A stretch of 64,000 nucleotides of DNA. It comes from Beta vulgaris subsp. vulgaris. Its lineage: Eukaryota; Streptophyta; Magnoliopsida; Caryophyllales; Amaranthaceae. How positions within the stretch are numbered: position 1 is the first letter of the stretch; the number at the start of each line of letters is the position of its first letter. Made by a program: the position numbers and the translations under genes. The notes below the pieces were generated by a model. That model saw only the letters and a program-made list of their open reading frames with translations. It was not told where the DNA came from and made no database searches. Below are positions 45,471 through 57,500 of the stretch, piece after piece. Location: assembly GCF_026745355.1 (NCBI RefSeq), contig NC_079206.1:33734653-33798652 (forward strand), in the 5' to 3' direction.

Positions 45471-46524
45471 CAACCATTTATTGCAAAGATGCGCCCCTTG
45501 GTCTGACTATTTCCATTCCCGTTTCCTGGCTTAGCACTCTCAGATTGTTGAGTAGGGTTTGACGGGTTATAATCTATGGTCTTGTTATCTTGGGCAGGAA
45601 TAGGTGGTTTTCCCTCAGATTTCCAGTAACATTCATACTCACAATGACCTAGATTTTGGCAATACCTACAAGTAATTGGCTTCCCTTCAGTCTTTTCCTG
45701 GGTGGTTCTTGTTACAGTTCTTACAATGGAACACCCTTTTGGGCCTTTCTCCGCCTGATTGATTCCTTGAAGTCTGATCATTGGTCCTAGCCCCAAGGTT
45801 TCTTCCATCTCTTCTTTCGCTTCCTCCCTTAAAATTTTTCTCATTCCCCTGGTTCGGGTAATTGCCATTCCCTTTCCTCTAATCCCATAGAAGTGGGCAG
45901 CTTTCCCATAAACCTCATCAAGGGTGTTAAAGGTGGCTCCTCCGAGCTTGCCTTGCAAAGATAGGGTCAAGCCTTGCTCAAATCTTTGAGTCTTAAGAGC
46001 CTCAGTGGGTACCACTTCAGGTGCAAATCTCATTAGCTCTATGAACTTACCGTAGTATTATGAAATGGACGTGGCCCCCATCCTAAGGTTAATGAACTCC
46101 ATACTTTTCTGATTTCTTAAGTGGGTAGGGTAAAACTTGGTTCTTAAGGCTTCTTTCAACTTGTTCCACCCAAAATTGCGCTCAGTCGTCAAATCATTTT
46201 TCCTTTGGCTCCACAAAAGATCTGCTTCCTCCTTCAGATAATACACTGCGTTATTCAGCTTAAGCTCTTATGGGCAGTTGATGGCATCAAAAAGCTTGTC
46301 AAATTCCCTAATCCAGTTTTCAAGACTAGCTGGGTCCTTTTCCCATTGTAGTAAGGGGGTTTTGAAGCAGACACCCTCTTAAATACTTCTCCAAATGCAT
46401 CTAATTCATTGGACTTCGGGGGTGGGGCGTTTGCAGCTTGGGATAAGGCAGCAGCTATTTCAGTCAACTTTTTCAAAGCATAATTCAATTTGGCACTATT
46501 TCCACCCCTATGCCTTTGAGACAT
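45471..46524 (-). pseudogene. gag of element D
   Basis: Starts MSQRHRGGNSAKLNYALKKL at 46524. Capsid motifs YYLKEEADLLWSQRKNDL, WNKLKEALRTKFYPTHLR, RFAPEVVPTEALKTQRFEQG. Zinc knuckle CRYCQNLGHCEYEC (C-x2-C-x4-H-x4-C, complete). Three frames; breaks near 46250 and 46040. Continues in frame to the protease active site. Confidence 0.88.
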
Positions 46525-46708
46525 CTTCGTGAGTGGAAAACAATAGGTCTTAATTAAACGAACATATAATGAACATATAACAGGTAAACCATCTCATTAA
46601 TAATAATCAAATTGCATACATGGTTTCTTTATTCGAAAGCAACACAAAAATGATAATAGTAATAATAACCCCATAAAGTTACTACATTAACTTGTCAACT
46701 ATTGACAA

Positions 46709-47335
46709 TTATTTAAGCATGAAGATCCTATTCATAATAAATAATAGGTAAGACTCCCTCCCTCCAAATTCTCTTTCATAGGCGGCCGACGACATGGGTG
46801 AGCATTCAGGACTCGATGGCACTTCTTTAAGAGGGTTGGATCGTGCCTTTGAAGTTTTATCTTTAGGAGTTGTAGGTGTATATTCTGGACTTGTAGAGCG
46901 AACAAATGGTGGTATAAGATGATGAGATGATGAGGCTTCAGACATAAGCGAATAAGTTATCGGAACTTCTATGGTAGCATTAGATGTAGACTCTAAGTTC
47001 CTTTCCCATGTCTTCTCTGCATAGTATAAGTTTCCCTCAAATGTCAACATATCAGTTATTCATACCCCTTCATGCACGTTTTCATGCTTGTTCCACTCAT
47101 TTTCATTCAATAGTACATCCTCATATTTCCTAAAAAGATTTTCATACTTTGGAATTCTAGGTAAGTGAATAAGAGCTAGTAGAATTTTCCAAGGGTCAGC
47201 CCTCATTTATCTTCTTCCTTGTAAAACTAAGAACTTGGCATAAAGATGAATTCCTTGAATAAAGAATGCTATAGTGTGATAATGTCTCTTAAAATAGGCG
47301 GCATCATAGTAAGTATCCCTTACAAACTCAAGCAT
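46709..47335 (-). pseudogene. Leader ORF of element D, upstream of gag, function unknown
   Basis: Begins MLEFVRDTYYDAAYFKRHYH at 47335, right after sense-strand AAATTTCAG, a possible splice acceptor. Then IQGIHLYAKFLVLQGRR, a stop, IPKYENLFRKYEDVLLNENE, and a 113-residue frame to 46709 that ends Ser/Pro-rich (EYTPTTPKDKTSKARSNP). I do not recognise it. H has an apparently similar ORF at the same position (YxNL...ENEW pattern). Not part of usual gag-pol. Could be an element accessory gene or a captured host exon set. Confidence 0.4.
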
Positions 47336-47883
47336 CTGAAATTTAAAATTTAACAAGTAAGCATTTAATTTGCAAATAGTTAACCAAATAAAGTTGCATA
47401 ACGCAATTTCTTTCTCCTTTTTCCACAAAAGAATATTCCTAAAAATAATAATGCAACTTGATAAAAATCGGCCTACTATTTAGATACTCGAAAAAAAAAA
47501 AATCAAAGTCTATCATCTTATTGTACTTATGCACATACAATGCTAAAACTATTCTTGCCAAAATTATTTTTACAACCTTTTGTTTTACCAAATATGTTTT
47601 ACAATGAGTACTTGATTCATGACGAAGAATAGTTGGGCCAATGAATTTCCCAGGAAAGGGTTGGTTACACGCAACGTTGGTGAGAGCCCAAGCCTTTCCT
47701 TGCCAGAAGCATTGACAACCCAACTTATCCAAATCAATCGTTTAATTTTTTCTCAAATAATAAAATAGATTTTTATGCATAAATAATATAAATATGAAAA
47801 GAATGCAAAACTCTCTAACCTATATGCACATCCTTAAGTCTACCAATTAATTTTAGATTCCAGTTTCATATCCCTAGGCTTTT
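47336..47883 (-). other. 5' leader of element D with an upstream open frame
   Basis: A 97-residue frame at 47439-47732 (MDKLGCQCFWQGKAWALTNV, then ACNQPFPGKFIGPTILRHES) looks compositionally like real protein and may be an upstream exon of the leader ORF. Otherwise AT-rich non-coding. Confidence 0.35.
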
Positions 47884-47895
47884 AAACTGATACCA
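47884..47895 (-). other. Primer-binding site of element D
   Basis: Sense strand TGGTATCAGTTT. The first nine bases match the initiator-Met tRNA type, three bases from the LTR. Confidence 0.85.
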
Positions 47896-47898
47896 CTT

Positions 47899-50025
47899 TG
47901 TAATAACACCCCCAAATTTCTCCACATTAAAAACTTATACTTTCATAAAATACTTGGAGAAACTTAAGGGTATTACCACCAAATATAAATACATTTTGGC
48001 AATACTATAACTTAATACACAAAATATGCAGTGGAAACTTCTAACTTTATTTATAAAAATAATATTATTATCCAAAAACCACAATACTAATATGAAAAGT
48101 CTAAAGACTACTAAAATAGTGATCTAGTTCTAGTGAGCCCAAAAGGTTCCTCCCATGCATCATGAATCATCAGTAGACGTGCAAACTACTCCCCGTAAGG
48201 AAAGTAGGGCAAAGCCAAAACAAATAGGAAATACGAGTCAGTTGAAATATTTAGTACAATTACGTGCAAGACTTGTAAACTTGTAAATATATAATTCACA
48301 TATTTTCATAAACATGCTTTATTTCGCAATTCTAGTGATAACAAAAGATAAGATCAAACCATTATTAAATTTACGTTAACACCAAAGAATATATATCCTT
48401 CAATAATTCCATTAAAAGTGGAAAATAATAATATAAGAACTTAACTTAAACCTCTTTCCTTGATCCGCGGATCCTAAGTGTGCACACCCCCCAAGTTAGT
48501 ATCCCTTTATGAATACAAATACGTTGGAGTAACCTTGATGCCAACTAGTGGACTTGGAGGAACCCTTCTTGAACAAAGTCAAGTGGTAATTGTAATAAGA
48601 ATAACATAGGGGTAAACCTTTCCTTTAATTCAAATAAAAAATTATGATAAACACACTTAATTATAGGGAATTAAAAAGATAATTTAAACTTTTAAAACTA
48701 AAACTCATGCTAATATTTTTGAGTTACTCAAAGCCACTGATTTGCAAAAGTGGATATCTTCATAAAAAAAAATGAATTATACATGCAAACTGATTTTTTA
48801 TTTATTTTTCTAAAACAAGCAAAACAATATTTGGTTAGTTTAGCATATCTACGAGTCAACAAAGCAAGAGAAAATACAAGCTTTTATCTAGCCTAAATGA
48901 TAAGAAGGTTTGATTAAAATTGTATATACCAATTTATATAATTTATACTAAAACACACATAACTAATGTATACATAATAATTAAAGATCAAGCCACGTAA
49001 ATGTACCTTGATAATTCACGAAACAAGAAAATCAACTAGTAAGGGAATGTTCACGAACGAAATCCTCCTATTAATTATAAACTAGTTCTAATCAAAACGA
49101 TGAACAATATATGAACTCTAAAAGAAAACTTATGCTAAACTAACTAATAATAAACATGATTCATGCTCGAACAATTAAAACATGTTTTTATAAAACTTAA
49201 AAAGATCAATTCCTAGGAATTAAAACAACTTGAAAAAAAACAGAGTACTTACAAAACCTCCCTCTAAAACTCCTCGGTGAAAAACTAAAACTACTCAAAT
49301 AGACTACTCACTTTAGGGAAATCTTTATAAGGAACTCTCAAGATTTTTGGTGAAGAGAAAGTGAAGAATTAGAGGGGTATTTATAAGGAACTTTCCTAAA
49401 TCATTAAATTTAGGGCAAAATAATTTTAAAAGTTTTGCAACATACTCCAAGGCTGCCGTGTAGCAGTTGTAGAATGCAGCTTTTTTTTTTTTTTTTTTTG
49501 TAAAAACTCTTTCCTTTATTTATAAAAATTCTTTCCTAAAACCAATTTTGCTTGATTTTAAAGAGATTGTTAAATCTTCCCAAATCAATTAAAATCCCAT
49601 ACTTTCTAACTCAATATAAATCTCATAAAAAAATCTGATTTTATAAGATTTAATAAAATATTTAAAATATTTAAAGTTTTCGGTTTTATTTAAAAGAAAT
49701 CGATTTTTCAAAACAACATTTATAAAAAAAATCCGAAAATTACATACTAAAATTTATAATCTGATTTTATTACCCAAAAATGAATTTCAGATTTTATACA
49801 ATTATTTATCAAATATTTGTTTAAATAACTAATTAAATAAATAATATAATGACAAGAACAACTATTGTTAAAAATTACTAAAATAACCTTCAAAATTCAA
49901 ACTATATTTTCCTCCAAATGATTCCCTCCATTGTGATTTAAAATAGTTTAAAATGATTTTTGAAGATAATATTTAAAATTGTTTTAAATAATCTCAATAA
50001 ATGCCTAAAAATACGGGGTATTACA
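47899..50025 (-). repeat. 5' LTR of element D
   Basis: 2127 bp, complete, from TGTAATAACACC to GGGTATTACA. A TATA-like box (sense TATAAATA) lies at 49378-49385. Confidence 0.93.
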
Positions 50026-50324
50026 TGGCCAAACTTTCATCCTCTCAGTCTTTCAATATGGGTTCCTTCATGGCGGCTATCACCTACATGCAGCCCTCTT
50101 AGGAGGCCAATCACCGTGCGGTTACTGCTACCCTTACCGGTATCCCCACCGACCTTGACCATGTGTCTAGGGTGGCTTTGCAAACTCACCTCGCCAATGT
50201 CCATTCCGGACACGAGCCCCCTTTCCCTAACCATCCCCACTACCCGTCTTACTTCCCTGACTGGTACTCCGGTGGGTATTTCCCTCCTAACCCTCCTCCC
50301 GATGGGGGTGATGGTGGGTATTAG
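50026..50324 (+). pseudogene. Post-integrase ORF of element B, part 2 (C-terminus)
   Basis: Continues from 29301: KLSSSQSFNMGSFMAAITYM, one stop, EANHRAVTATLTGIPTDL, VALQTHLANVHSGHE, PPFPNHPHYPSYFPDW, a Pro/Gly/Tyr-rich end and stop at 50324. Element C's ATHILA-type ORF has a similar Gly/Tyr-rich acidic C-terminus. Function unknown. Confidence 0.6.
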
Positions 50325-51379
50325 GTGATATCCATGAACCCCCCTCCCTCTCCCTCCTTTTGCAACTCCGAGCGCGGAGTTTCGCTTAAGCTTGGGGGCC
50401 TTGCATGTATGTTTATGTCTTTAGGAATTTGGGGTCATCGGTGGTTAGTGATTTAGGGGTTATATGGGTTTTCGGTGTAATTCAGTGATTCATCCTATAT
50501 GTTGATCTTGTCTCCCCCACCCTGTTTCTTCTATTTCACCTGTACAACGTGTGCTTGATAGTTTGTTTTGGTAGTTTTGCCTTGCTTTGCGTAAAAAAAA
50601 TTTCAAAAAAAAGAAAAGGATTTTCTTCTTTTATTCTTTTCCTTTTATTTTTCTTTTTATTTTTCTGCATTTAGGATAGTTTGGTTGCTTGCATGATTTG
50701 TGGCTAAAAGTGTTCATAACTTGATTGGAAAACCTTCCCTACATTAGACTTGATGGTTTTGGAAGCCCTGATGTGACTTTAAGTTACTATTGAGAATGAT
50801 AACTTTTGGTAGAATCTCTTTGAAATTAGGCGAGTTGGATGATTGTATTGCATTGTCCCTTGTGCAACCAATCCCGAAGGAGGGCCAAGAACCTCGTAAG
50901 ACTCATTCACAACCCTCACCATTGATCGCCTAACTTGTGACTTGCATTTTAGCTTCCCAAGATTGCATAATACTGAGCCTTTAAAAGAATGATATAGGGC
51001 GTTTCTTTTTGCTATAGAATTAGGAGCTCCAAAGCCAAAAGCTGTTATACCAGCATAATTATCCGCTTCTCAACCTATCCGCATAATTAACCAGCATAAC
51101 CCTCATAATAAGTCATGGCCAAACTTTCCCCAAAGTAGAGTGCATGTCTAGTATGTGTTGAGTTGGATTGTTTTGATATTGAGTCTTAGTTGAAAGTGAA
51201 TTAGTATCCAAGTATGATTGCAAAAGCTAAAGAAAATTGCGAGAGTGAAGGCAAAAGAAAAAAAAAAGAAAGCTCTTAGTGTTTCATTTGGATTTCTATT
51301 AAAAGAAAAGAAAGAAAGAGCAATTTGATGAGAAAAACGACAAACATTCAAAAAGTGAAAGAGTTCAAAAGGTAAAAAC
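50325..51379. other. 3' untranslated region of element B, part 1
   Basis: No gene. A polypurine-like TTAAGCTTGGGGG at 50386-50398 sits just after the ORF, mirroring the true tract near 62791. Pyrimidine- and A-rich stretches at 50590-50660. Confidence 0.7.
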
Positions 51380-51384
51380 GTCAA

Positions 51385-52780
51385 TGTTATTTCCCTAGGA
51401 ACACTACAAGAGGGGGGGGGGGGATGAATTGTTGGTGTAGAAATAAACGTAACTTTTTGCGGAAAGTTAAACTTTAACGAATAAACAAGCTAGAGGAACA
51501 CAAGGGATTTTTACGAGGAAAAACTTATTGGGCCCAACAAGAAGAAACAACCTCGACCACTAGGGATTTTAAACTCAACTCTTTCACTAATTAGGCCAAA
51601 CAACTTTGTTACAACCTAGTTCTAACTCGAGCCACACCTTGAGTTCCTAAACTCAAGTTCCTGAGCCACTGTTCCCTTAACAGTAGTTCCTCTCAACTTC
51701 ACTCGAAGTTTTCTCACTCATACAAGCTTCACTCAAAGCCTCTCTCTTACAGAACTTCACTCAAAGTTCCCTTACCCCAAAAACCAAAATACAATTGATC
51801 GAAATAAGCTTAGTGGAATTAGAGTAAGAAAGCAAAGAACAAATGGCTATTATGAGAGAATGAAGGCACTGACACTAAATTAGTTAAACTCACTTAATTA
51901 CTTAGTCAGACACACTTTGGAACTCATTTAGACTTCAATATTTATAGTGATAATCACAAAAAACGTGGGAGTAAAATTCGATTACATGTTAAGTCCATTA
52001 ACCTATGATGTTCCTTCCCCTAAGGAACACGTTTCTCATCATGTCCCATGATCCCATGATCTCAATATGAACGTGGATATTTTTAGCCACAACTCCTAAG
52101 TAATAGGAGTTCCTTGAGCTTTATCCGAAAATCAGTTAGTTATAAAAACAACTTTTATTTTTAAAACTGAATTTTTAATCTTTAAGAAAATAATATCTTT
52201 TAAACAAATTCTTTATAAAACCGGATAATTATTTTCTATATATATTTTCCGAAAAACAAAATCTTTTCCTAAAACAGATTTTCTTTTTAAAACTGATTTA
52301 ATCATTTAAACTGATTTGAGATTAGATAAAACTAATTTCCTATAATTTAGGCATGACTTACTCAATTGCACAATTGTACCGTTATACTTTTGCACGCCTA
52401 AGTCTAGTTCCTTTTATAAACCAAGTTCCTTTAACAGATTCGTTTAGTGCCACTTAGTTTGTTCCTTAGAAAGGAACAAACCCTTATTCTCAAATAAAAC
52501 TGCCACTGTTCCTTACCATTCTTACTTTGTTCCTTTACATTGGAACTAGAAAATAAAACGCCTAGCTTCTATTCTTCTTGATCCAATGCTTGCTCCAGTA
52601 TCAACTTATAGAAACTTCTTTACTTAGCCTTTGAAATCCTCTCTTGACTTCTTCCTTGACTTCGTATTCTCCCAGTTCCTTTCATTGATACCTTAAACAT
52701 CATACACTTAAATAACTCATTAGTTCACTACTTAGTTTGCATCTTTGTTTCTTTGTCAGCATCAAAACTAGGGTTCAACA
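51385..52780 (-). repeat. 3' LTR of element E
   Basis: TGTTATTTCC to GGTTCAACA. G-run of 12 at 51412-51423 against 7 in the other copy. TATA-like box (sense CTATAAATA) at 51939-51947. Tends to be longer than the right copy, which lacks many single bases. Confidence 0.95.
51695..51775. promoter_or_regulatory. Palindrome and CTTCACTC repeats in E LTR
   Basis: AACTTC-ACTC-GAAGTT is a perfect palindrome arm pair (51695-51710; second LTR 61135-61150), followed by CTTCACTCAAAG units. Upstream of the TATA-like box on the other side of the LTR lie none, so these are downstream of the box in transcription direction. Role unknown. Confidence 0.5.
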
Positions 52781-52797
52781 ATTTCCCCCTTTTCGAT
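52781..52797 (-). other. Polypurine tract of element E
   Basis: Sense strand AAAAGGGGGAAAT directly before the 3' LTR. Confidence 0.85.
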
Positions 52798-53396
52798 GAT
52801 GACAATAACGGTACAAACTAAGGTAATAACAAATAATATAAGTGAATGAAAATGATAAAATAATAAAGACGAAAATGAAAAATAAAACACAATTAAGTAA
52901 GTAACTGAATTTTGATTTTTCATTTACCTTAACCTATTTTTGATTTTTCATTTACCTTAGAAAATGAAAAATAAAACATAATTATGTAAGTAACTGAATT
53001 TTTTTATTCATTTACCTTATTTTTAAAATTTTTATTTTTTTTCATTTTATGTGTATATGTACAATTTGTTCCTTAAATCATTTTCCCCCTTTGTCATCCC
53101 TAAAAAGAATAGACTCTGCATGTATTGATGAATTGATTTAACACCTTAAGACCATAACAAGCACCATTAGTGGTTAAGTTAGAATTAAAGAGTAAACGTG
53201 CTCAAACATCAATCACATAATACTAGCCATTCCAAGGAAGAAATTATGCATAAACATTCGAAAACACAGACATAATAGCAAAAGTGATTTGTTTATATAT
53301 AGCACTTGTTCCATAACAAAAACAAAGAAAGAAAAAAAAAGGATTAAAAAAGTCTGTTCCTTGAAAAGAAACAGGAACAAAAAAAAAAAAAAACTA
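52798..53396. other. 3' non-coding region of element E
   Basis: AT-rich, with imperfect direct repeats of AAAATGAAAAATAAAACA and TTTGATTTTTCATTTACC (about 52870-53030). No gene seen. Confidence 0.6.
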
Positions 53397-55206
53397 AGAA
53401 AGGGAAGGGGAATGGTGTTCCTCTACAACTTCTTCTTCACCACATCCTCTAGCTTTTTCATCACCACCCCATGTGTTGAGTCCAACTTGTTCCTTCAACT
53501 CCTCCAAAGCAGGGCCATAGATCCATCTTCTTTTGTTGCGCAACACTGTATCACTTAGATCTTCATAAGACTCATCATTTTATCAGTTTTAGCATCCAAA
53601 GTCCAGTGAAGTGATTATAAATTTATCATGTGTTGAGCAGGAAGACAAACATCATTTACCCAGCTACATCATCCGGAGATTCCTGTTCCTTACCCTTGGA
53701 ACTGAGGCAGAAGTGGATTTGTGAAGGAACTGGAGGGGTTGATGGAAGGCTCATCTGTTCCGGAATGGAAACAGAAGTGAAGGGTTATAAATGGAGGAAG
53801 AAATGGTGGTGTTGGTGGAAGAGTTGTGGAGGTGGAAGCAAAAGGTTAGGCCTTTTATTTCATCCTTCAATCTGCTCAAAATGGAAGGAACAGAGAAGGA
53901 TGAGGGAGAAATGGAGGTAGTTTTGTGAAAGGAACAGAGAGTTTGGGAGATGGTGGTGGAGTGGTTCCTTGAGAGTGAGGGTTCCTGTTCCTCACATCCG
54001 AAAGGACTAAAGGAGAGTCCTTGTTGGAAGGAACAGAAAAGTAGAGCAATTTTAGACGATGCTCTTCCTCACTCTCGAGGAACAGAATTAGGCTTGGTAG
54101 CAATGTGTTTGCGCCTCTTGGTTTGGTTCCTCCGGCTTAGGAACAGGTTCCTCCAAGATAACTCATTATCTTCTTCTAATCAAGCTTAGGCAGTTTTCTT
54201 TTCTTGAGGAACTGGAGCTATTCTCCTTGAATGAGAATACTCCTTCTTGGACAGAACAGACCAAGTCCATTTAGAGTCTTTCATTCAATGTTCCCTTGTT
54301 TACTCCTATGTAGGTCCAACCAGTAAGTCTTACTTCAAAGTGATGAAGTAAGAAGTTATCAAGCACCTACCCAATACACAATTGTTTTCAATACAGTGAG
54401 TAAGATGTTGAATGAAGAGGGAAGGGAAGTTGATTTGAATGTGGTGGTCTAAGCAAAACATGTAACACATATCAAGAGACCCACTTCATTCCTCTTTTCA
54501 GTTCGAGGAATGAGTGCTCTCCATACCAAGTTAATAGTACTTTGTGAAGGGGAGAGAGTAGGTTATGGTTTAGTTTGTTTTGACCAGCAGTTCCTCCAAA
54601 ATATTCTAAATTTTGTCTTGAGGAAAATTCGGAAAGAGAACAGTTCCTTTCCTTTAAATACAAATCAGTTCCTTTGCAAGGAACTTCCCAAATTTGCCAA
54701 TGTGGCTTGATTAAACTTATTTTCTTTCCTCTAACCTCAGTTGTGCAAGTCCATTAGTTATTAAAAATTTGCACAAAATCATCCTAGCTAAGGAACAAGG
54801 CATTTTAAAGGCGAATTCAAACAAGAATTCCATGCCTTGTTCCTTTAGAATGGAGTTAATTCATGAAATTCTACTTTTTTGCCCATTCTAAATCACACAA
54901 AAACCCAAACATACCTAGATTCACTTCGTTCGACCCGTTTCTTGGAAGAGAAGAAACAGTTCCCTTGGAAGGAACAGGTATGATTTCTTCTTCTTCCCCC
55001 TGAGATTGTTCCGGGGTTTCTTCTTCATCATCTTCCCCAATTAATTTCCTTCTACGCATACTCCTTCTGGGAGATTCTAATTGTTGTTCTCTATGGGGTT
55101 TCTTGAATTGGGTTTTCAAGGGTTTTGGTTGGAGATGAGAATTTCCATTTTTGAAGTGTGGTAGTTTTTGATGTTGGAAAAGGAGATTTCGTGAAGTTTT
55201 TGCCAT
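53397..55206 (-). pseudogene. Extra ORF downstream of pol in element E, plant-transposon-protein-like
   Basis: Begins MAKTSRNLLFQHQKLPHFKN (55206), open for 111 residues with an acidic stretch (LIGEDDEEETPEQSQGEEEE). After breaks come VRGKKISLIKPHWQIWEV, MCYMFCLDHHIQINFPSLFI, QHLTHCIENNCVLGRCLITS, then a clean C-terminal frame NDESYEDLSDTVLRNKRRW to VVEEHHSPSLS and a stop at about 53397. The 'VRGK... cycle of a helical core ... LIT' pattern resembles the 'putative plant transposon protein' domain (Transposase_32 type) found in extra ORFs of plant retroelements. It sits in env position. Function unknown; no signal peptide. Confidence 0.45.
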
Positions 55207-55912
55207 GATTTGGAAGTTTGAGGTTTTTATGGAGTATCAAGAGGTGTGATGAGTTTTCGGCTATGGTGAAGATGAAGAGTTGGAGGAACACGGTTTCTAT
55301 AATGGTGAATTAAGAGGAGTTTTGCATGTAATAGTATTTGACACGCGGGAAAAATAAAGCAATAAAAAATAAAAAGAAAAGAAAAACGAAAAGATGATAA
55401 ATAAGAATCAAGATTTAATTAAATCTGATTCCCTTTTTTTGGGATTTTTTCGGATTTTTCGGATTTTTATGATTTTAATTTTTGAAAGAAAATAAATGCT
55501 AAGGAACTTGTGCTATAGGAACAACTAATGCTACATATCAATGTCCTTCATATCATGCATGTTTCTTACCTTAGGAACAGTAAGGGGAGTATTATGTGAC
55601 ATTTGTGAGTTGTTTAATTTCTTTGAATTCATGTTTATGTTTTGAACATTCCAATTTGCAATGGTCTTAGGCAATTAAACACAATTATTTTTAGCACACA
55701 AAGTCACTCAAATTGATTCAAACATGGGGGAATGACATAGGAACAATCACTTAATTTTTATTAACCCTAACTCAAGCCTTAATTTTTCATATCTATCCTT
55801 TGCAAAGGCTTAGTTAGATATCAGCAATCTGATCTCAGTTTGACAAAACTCAAGTTTAATCAAACCTTTTTCACATTTTCTCTTAAAAAGTGATGTCTGA
55901 TATGTATATGCT
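55207..55912. other. Spacer between pol and the extra ORF of element E
   Basis: AT-rich, no conserved frame. A short open frame overlaps the start of the extra ORF. Nothing further recognised. Confidence 0.55.
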
Positions 55913-57500
55913 TTACTCTAGAATGATGCACTGGATCTTTAGAAATACTATAGCACTTGTATTCACAATAAATAGGAACACATTAAAGTTTATTCCATAG
56001 TCACTAAGTTGTTGTTTTATCCAAAGCATTTGAGAGCAACATGCAGCAGCTGCTACATATTCTGCTTCAGCAGTGGATAAAGCAACTGTGTTTTGTTTCT
56101 TGGTACTCCAAGAAACTAAACTATGACAAAGGAATTGTGCCATACCTGAGGTGCTTTTCCTATTTACAAGATCTCCAGCATAATCTGCATCTGCATATCC
56201 TTTTAGTTCGAATGTATCACTTCTTGGATAGTAGAGTCCAAGATCATCTGTTCCTTTAAGATATCTAAGAATTCTCTTCACAGCAGTAAGGTGAGACTCC
56301 TTTGGATTTGCTTGAAATCTAGCACACAAACCAACACTGAAAGCTATGTCTGGACGACTAGCAGTTAGATACAAAAGTGAACCAATCATTCCTCTATATT
56401 TTGTTTGATCAACACTTGTTCCTATGGAGTCTTCATCTAATCTAGTTGAAGTTCCCATAGGAGTGTGATTTATCTTTGAATTTTCGAGGCCATATTTCTT
56501 TAATAGTTCCTTTATGTATTTTTGTTGGTGAACAATTATTCCTTTTCAGTTTGTTTGATTTGTAGTCCAAGAAAGAAATTTAACTCACCCATCATACTCA
56601 TTTCAAATTCATTCTCATGAGACTTGAGAATTCTTTGCACAATGTTTCATTAGTAGCTCCGAATATGATGTCATCAACATATATTTGAACAAGCAAAATT
56701 CAGTTCCTTTAGATTTTAGGAACAAGGTTTTATCAACCTTTCCTCTTTTAAAATTGTTTTCTAAAAGGAACTTTGATAATCTCTCATACCATGATCTAGG
56801 TGCTTGTTTTAACCCATAAAGAGCTTTATCAAGCTTGTAGACATGATTTGGGAGATTATTATTTTCAAACCAGGGGGTTGTTCAACATATACATCTTCGT
56901 TTAGATAGCCATTTAAAAATGCACACTTAACATCCATTTGATATATTTAAATCCCATGTAAGCAGCAAATGCAATTAAAATTCTAATGGCTTCTAATCTA
57001 GCTACAGGAGCAAAGGTTTCTTCATAATCTATTCCTTCTTGTTGATTATAACCTTTTACTACAAGTCTAGCTTTGTTTCTTACAATGGTTCCATATTCAT
57101 CTAGTTTGTTTCTAAACACCCATTTTAAGCCAATTACTTTTTGTTGTTTAGATGAGGGAACTAGATGCCATACCTTGTTTCTTTCAAACTCATTTAATTC
57201 AGCTTGCATTGCAGTAATCCAATCAGAGTCAGTTAAGGCTTCTTCATGATTTCTTGGTTCCATCATTGATAGGAACGCATGAAATGCACAAAAGTTCCTT
57301 AACTGAGATCTAGTTTGCGTACCTTTGGATATGTCGCTGATTATGAGTTCCATGGATGTGACTTTTGTATCTCCAAGGTTTTGGTTGAAACTCTCTTATA
57401 GGAACATGTTGTTCCTCATGAGTTCCTTGAGTAGATGAGGAACTCTGTCAGTTGTTCCTCTGTTAGCCTCGGTGGTATGTTCCTTCATTTGAGGAACAGG
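55913..57500 (-). pseudogene. Reverse transcriptase and RNase H of element E
   Basis: RT starts in the 56913-57353 frame: [76 protein letters not shown]. The catalytic YVDDIIFGATNE (about 56660-56690) is intact but in another frame. RNase H (55913-56458): QTKYRGMIGSLLYLTASRPD, LKGYADADYAGDLVNRKSTS, ALSTAEAEYVAAAACCSQML. The catalytic Asp/Glu residues are visible. Typical copia order and spacing. At least three frame changes. Confidence 0.9.

Larger units (their letters stand above)
29302..50025 (-). mobile_element. Element D: Tekay/Del-type chromovirus with internal deletion
   Basis: Right (5') LTR 47899-50025; left (3') LTR in pieces at 29302-30017 and 42166-43461, split by solo LTR G. Duplication TGGCC at 29297-29301 and 50026-50030. 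The left LTR stops 138 bp short of its inner end and is joined directly to RNase H sequence, so integrase, chromodomain, polypurine tract and the LTR start are deleted. gag, protease, RT and RNase H remain with breaks. The RT active site has FIED in place of FxDD. Confidence 0.9.

Noticed and set aside
47439..47732. Host gene exon (FPGKFIGPTILRHES)
   Set aside because: Looks protein-like but lies inside element D's leader and matches no host family I recognise; kept only as a possible leader exon.
53289..54189. Plus-strand frames in the 3' part of E
   Set aside because: Shadows of the decayed minus-strand ORF; the minus-strand reading has a coherent C-terminus and the plus-strand frames do not.
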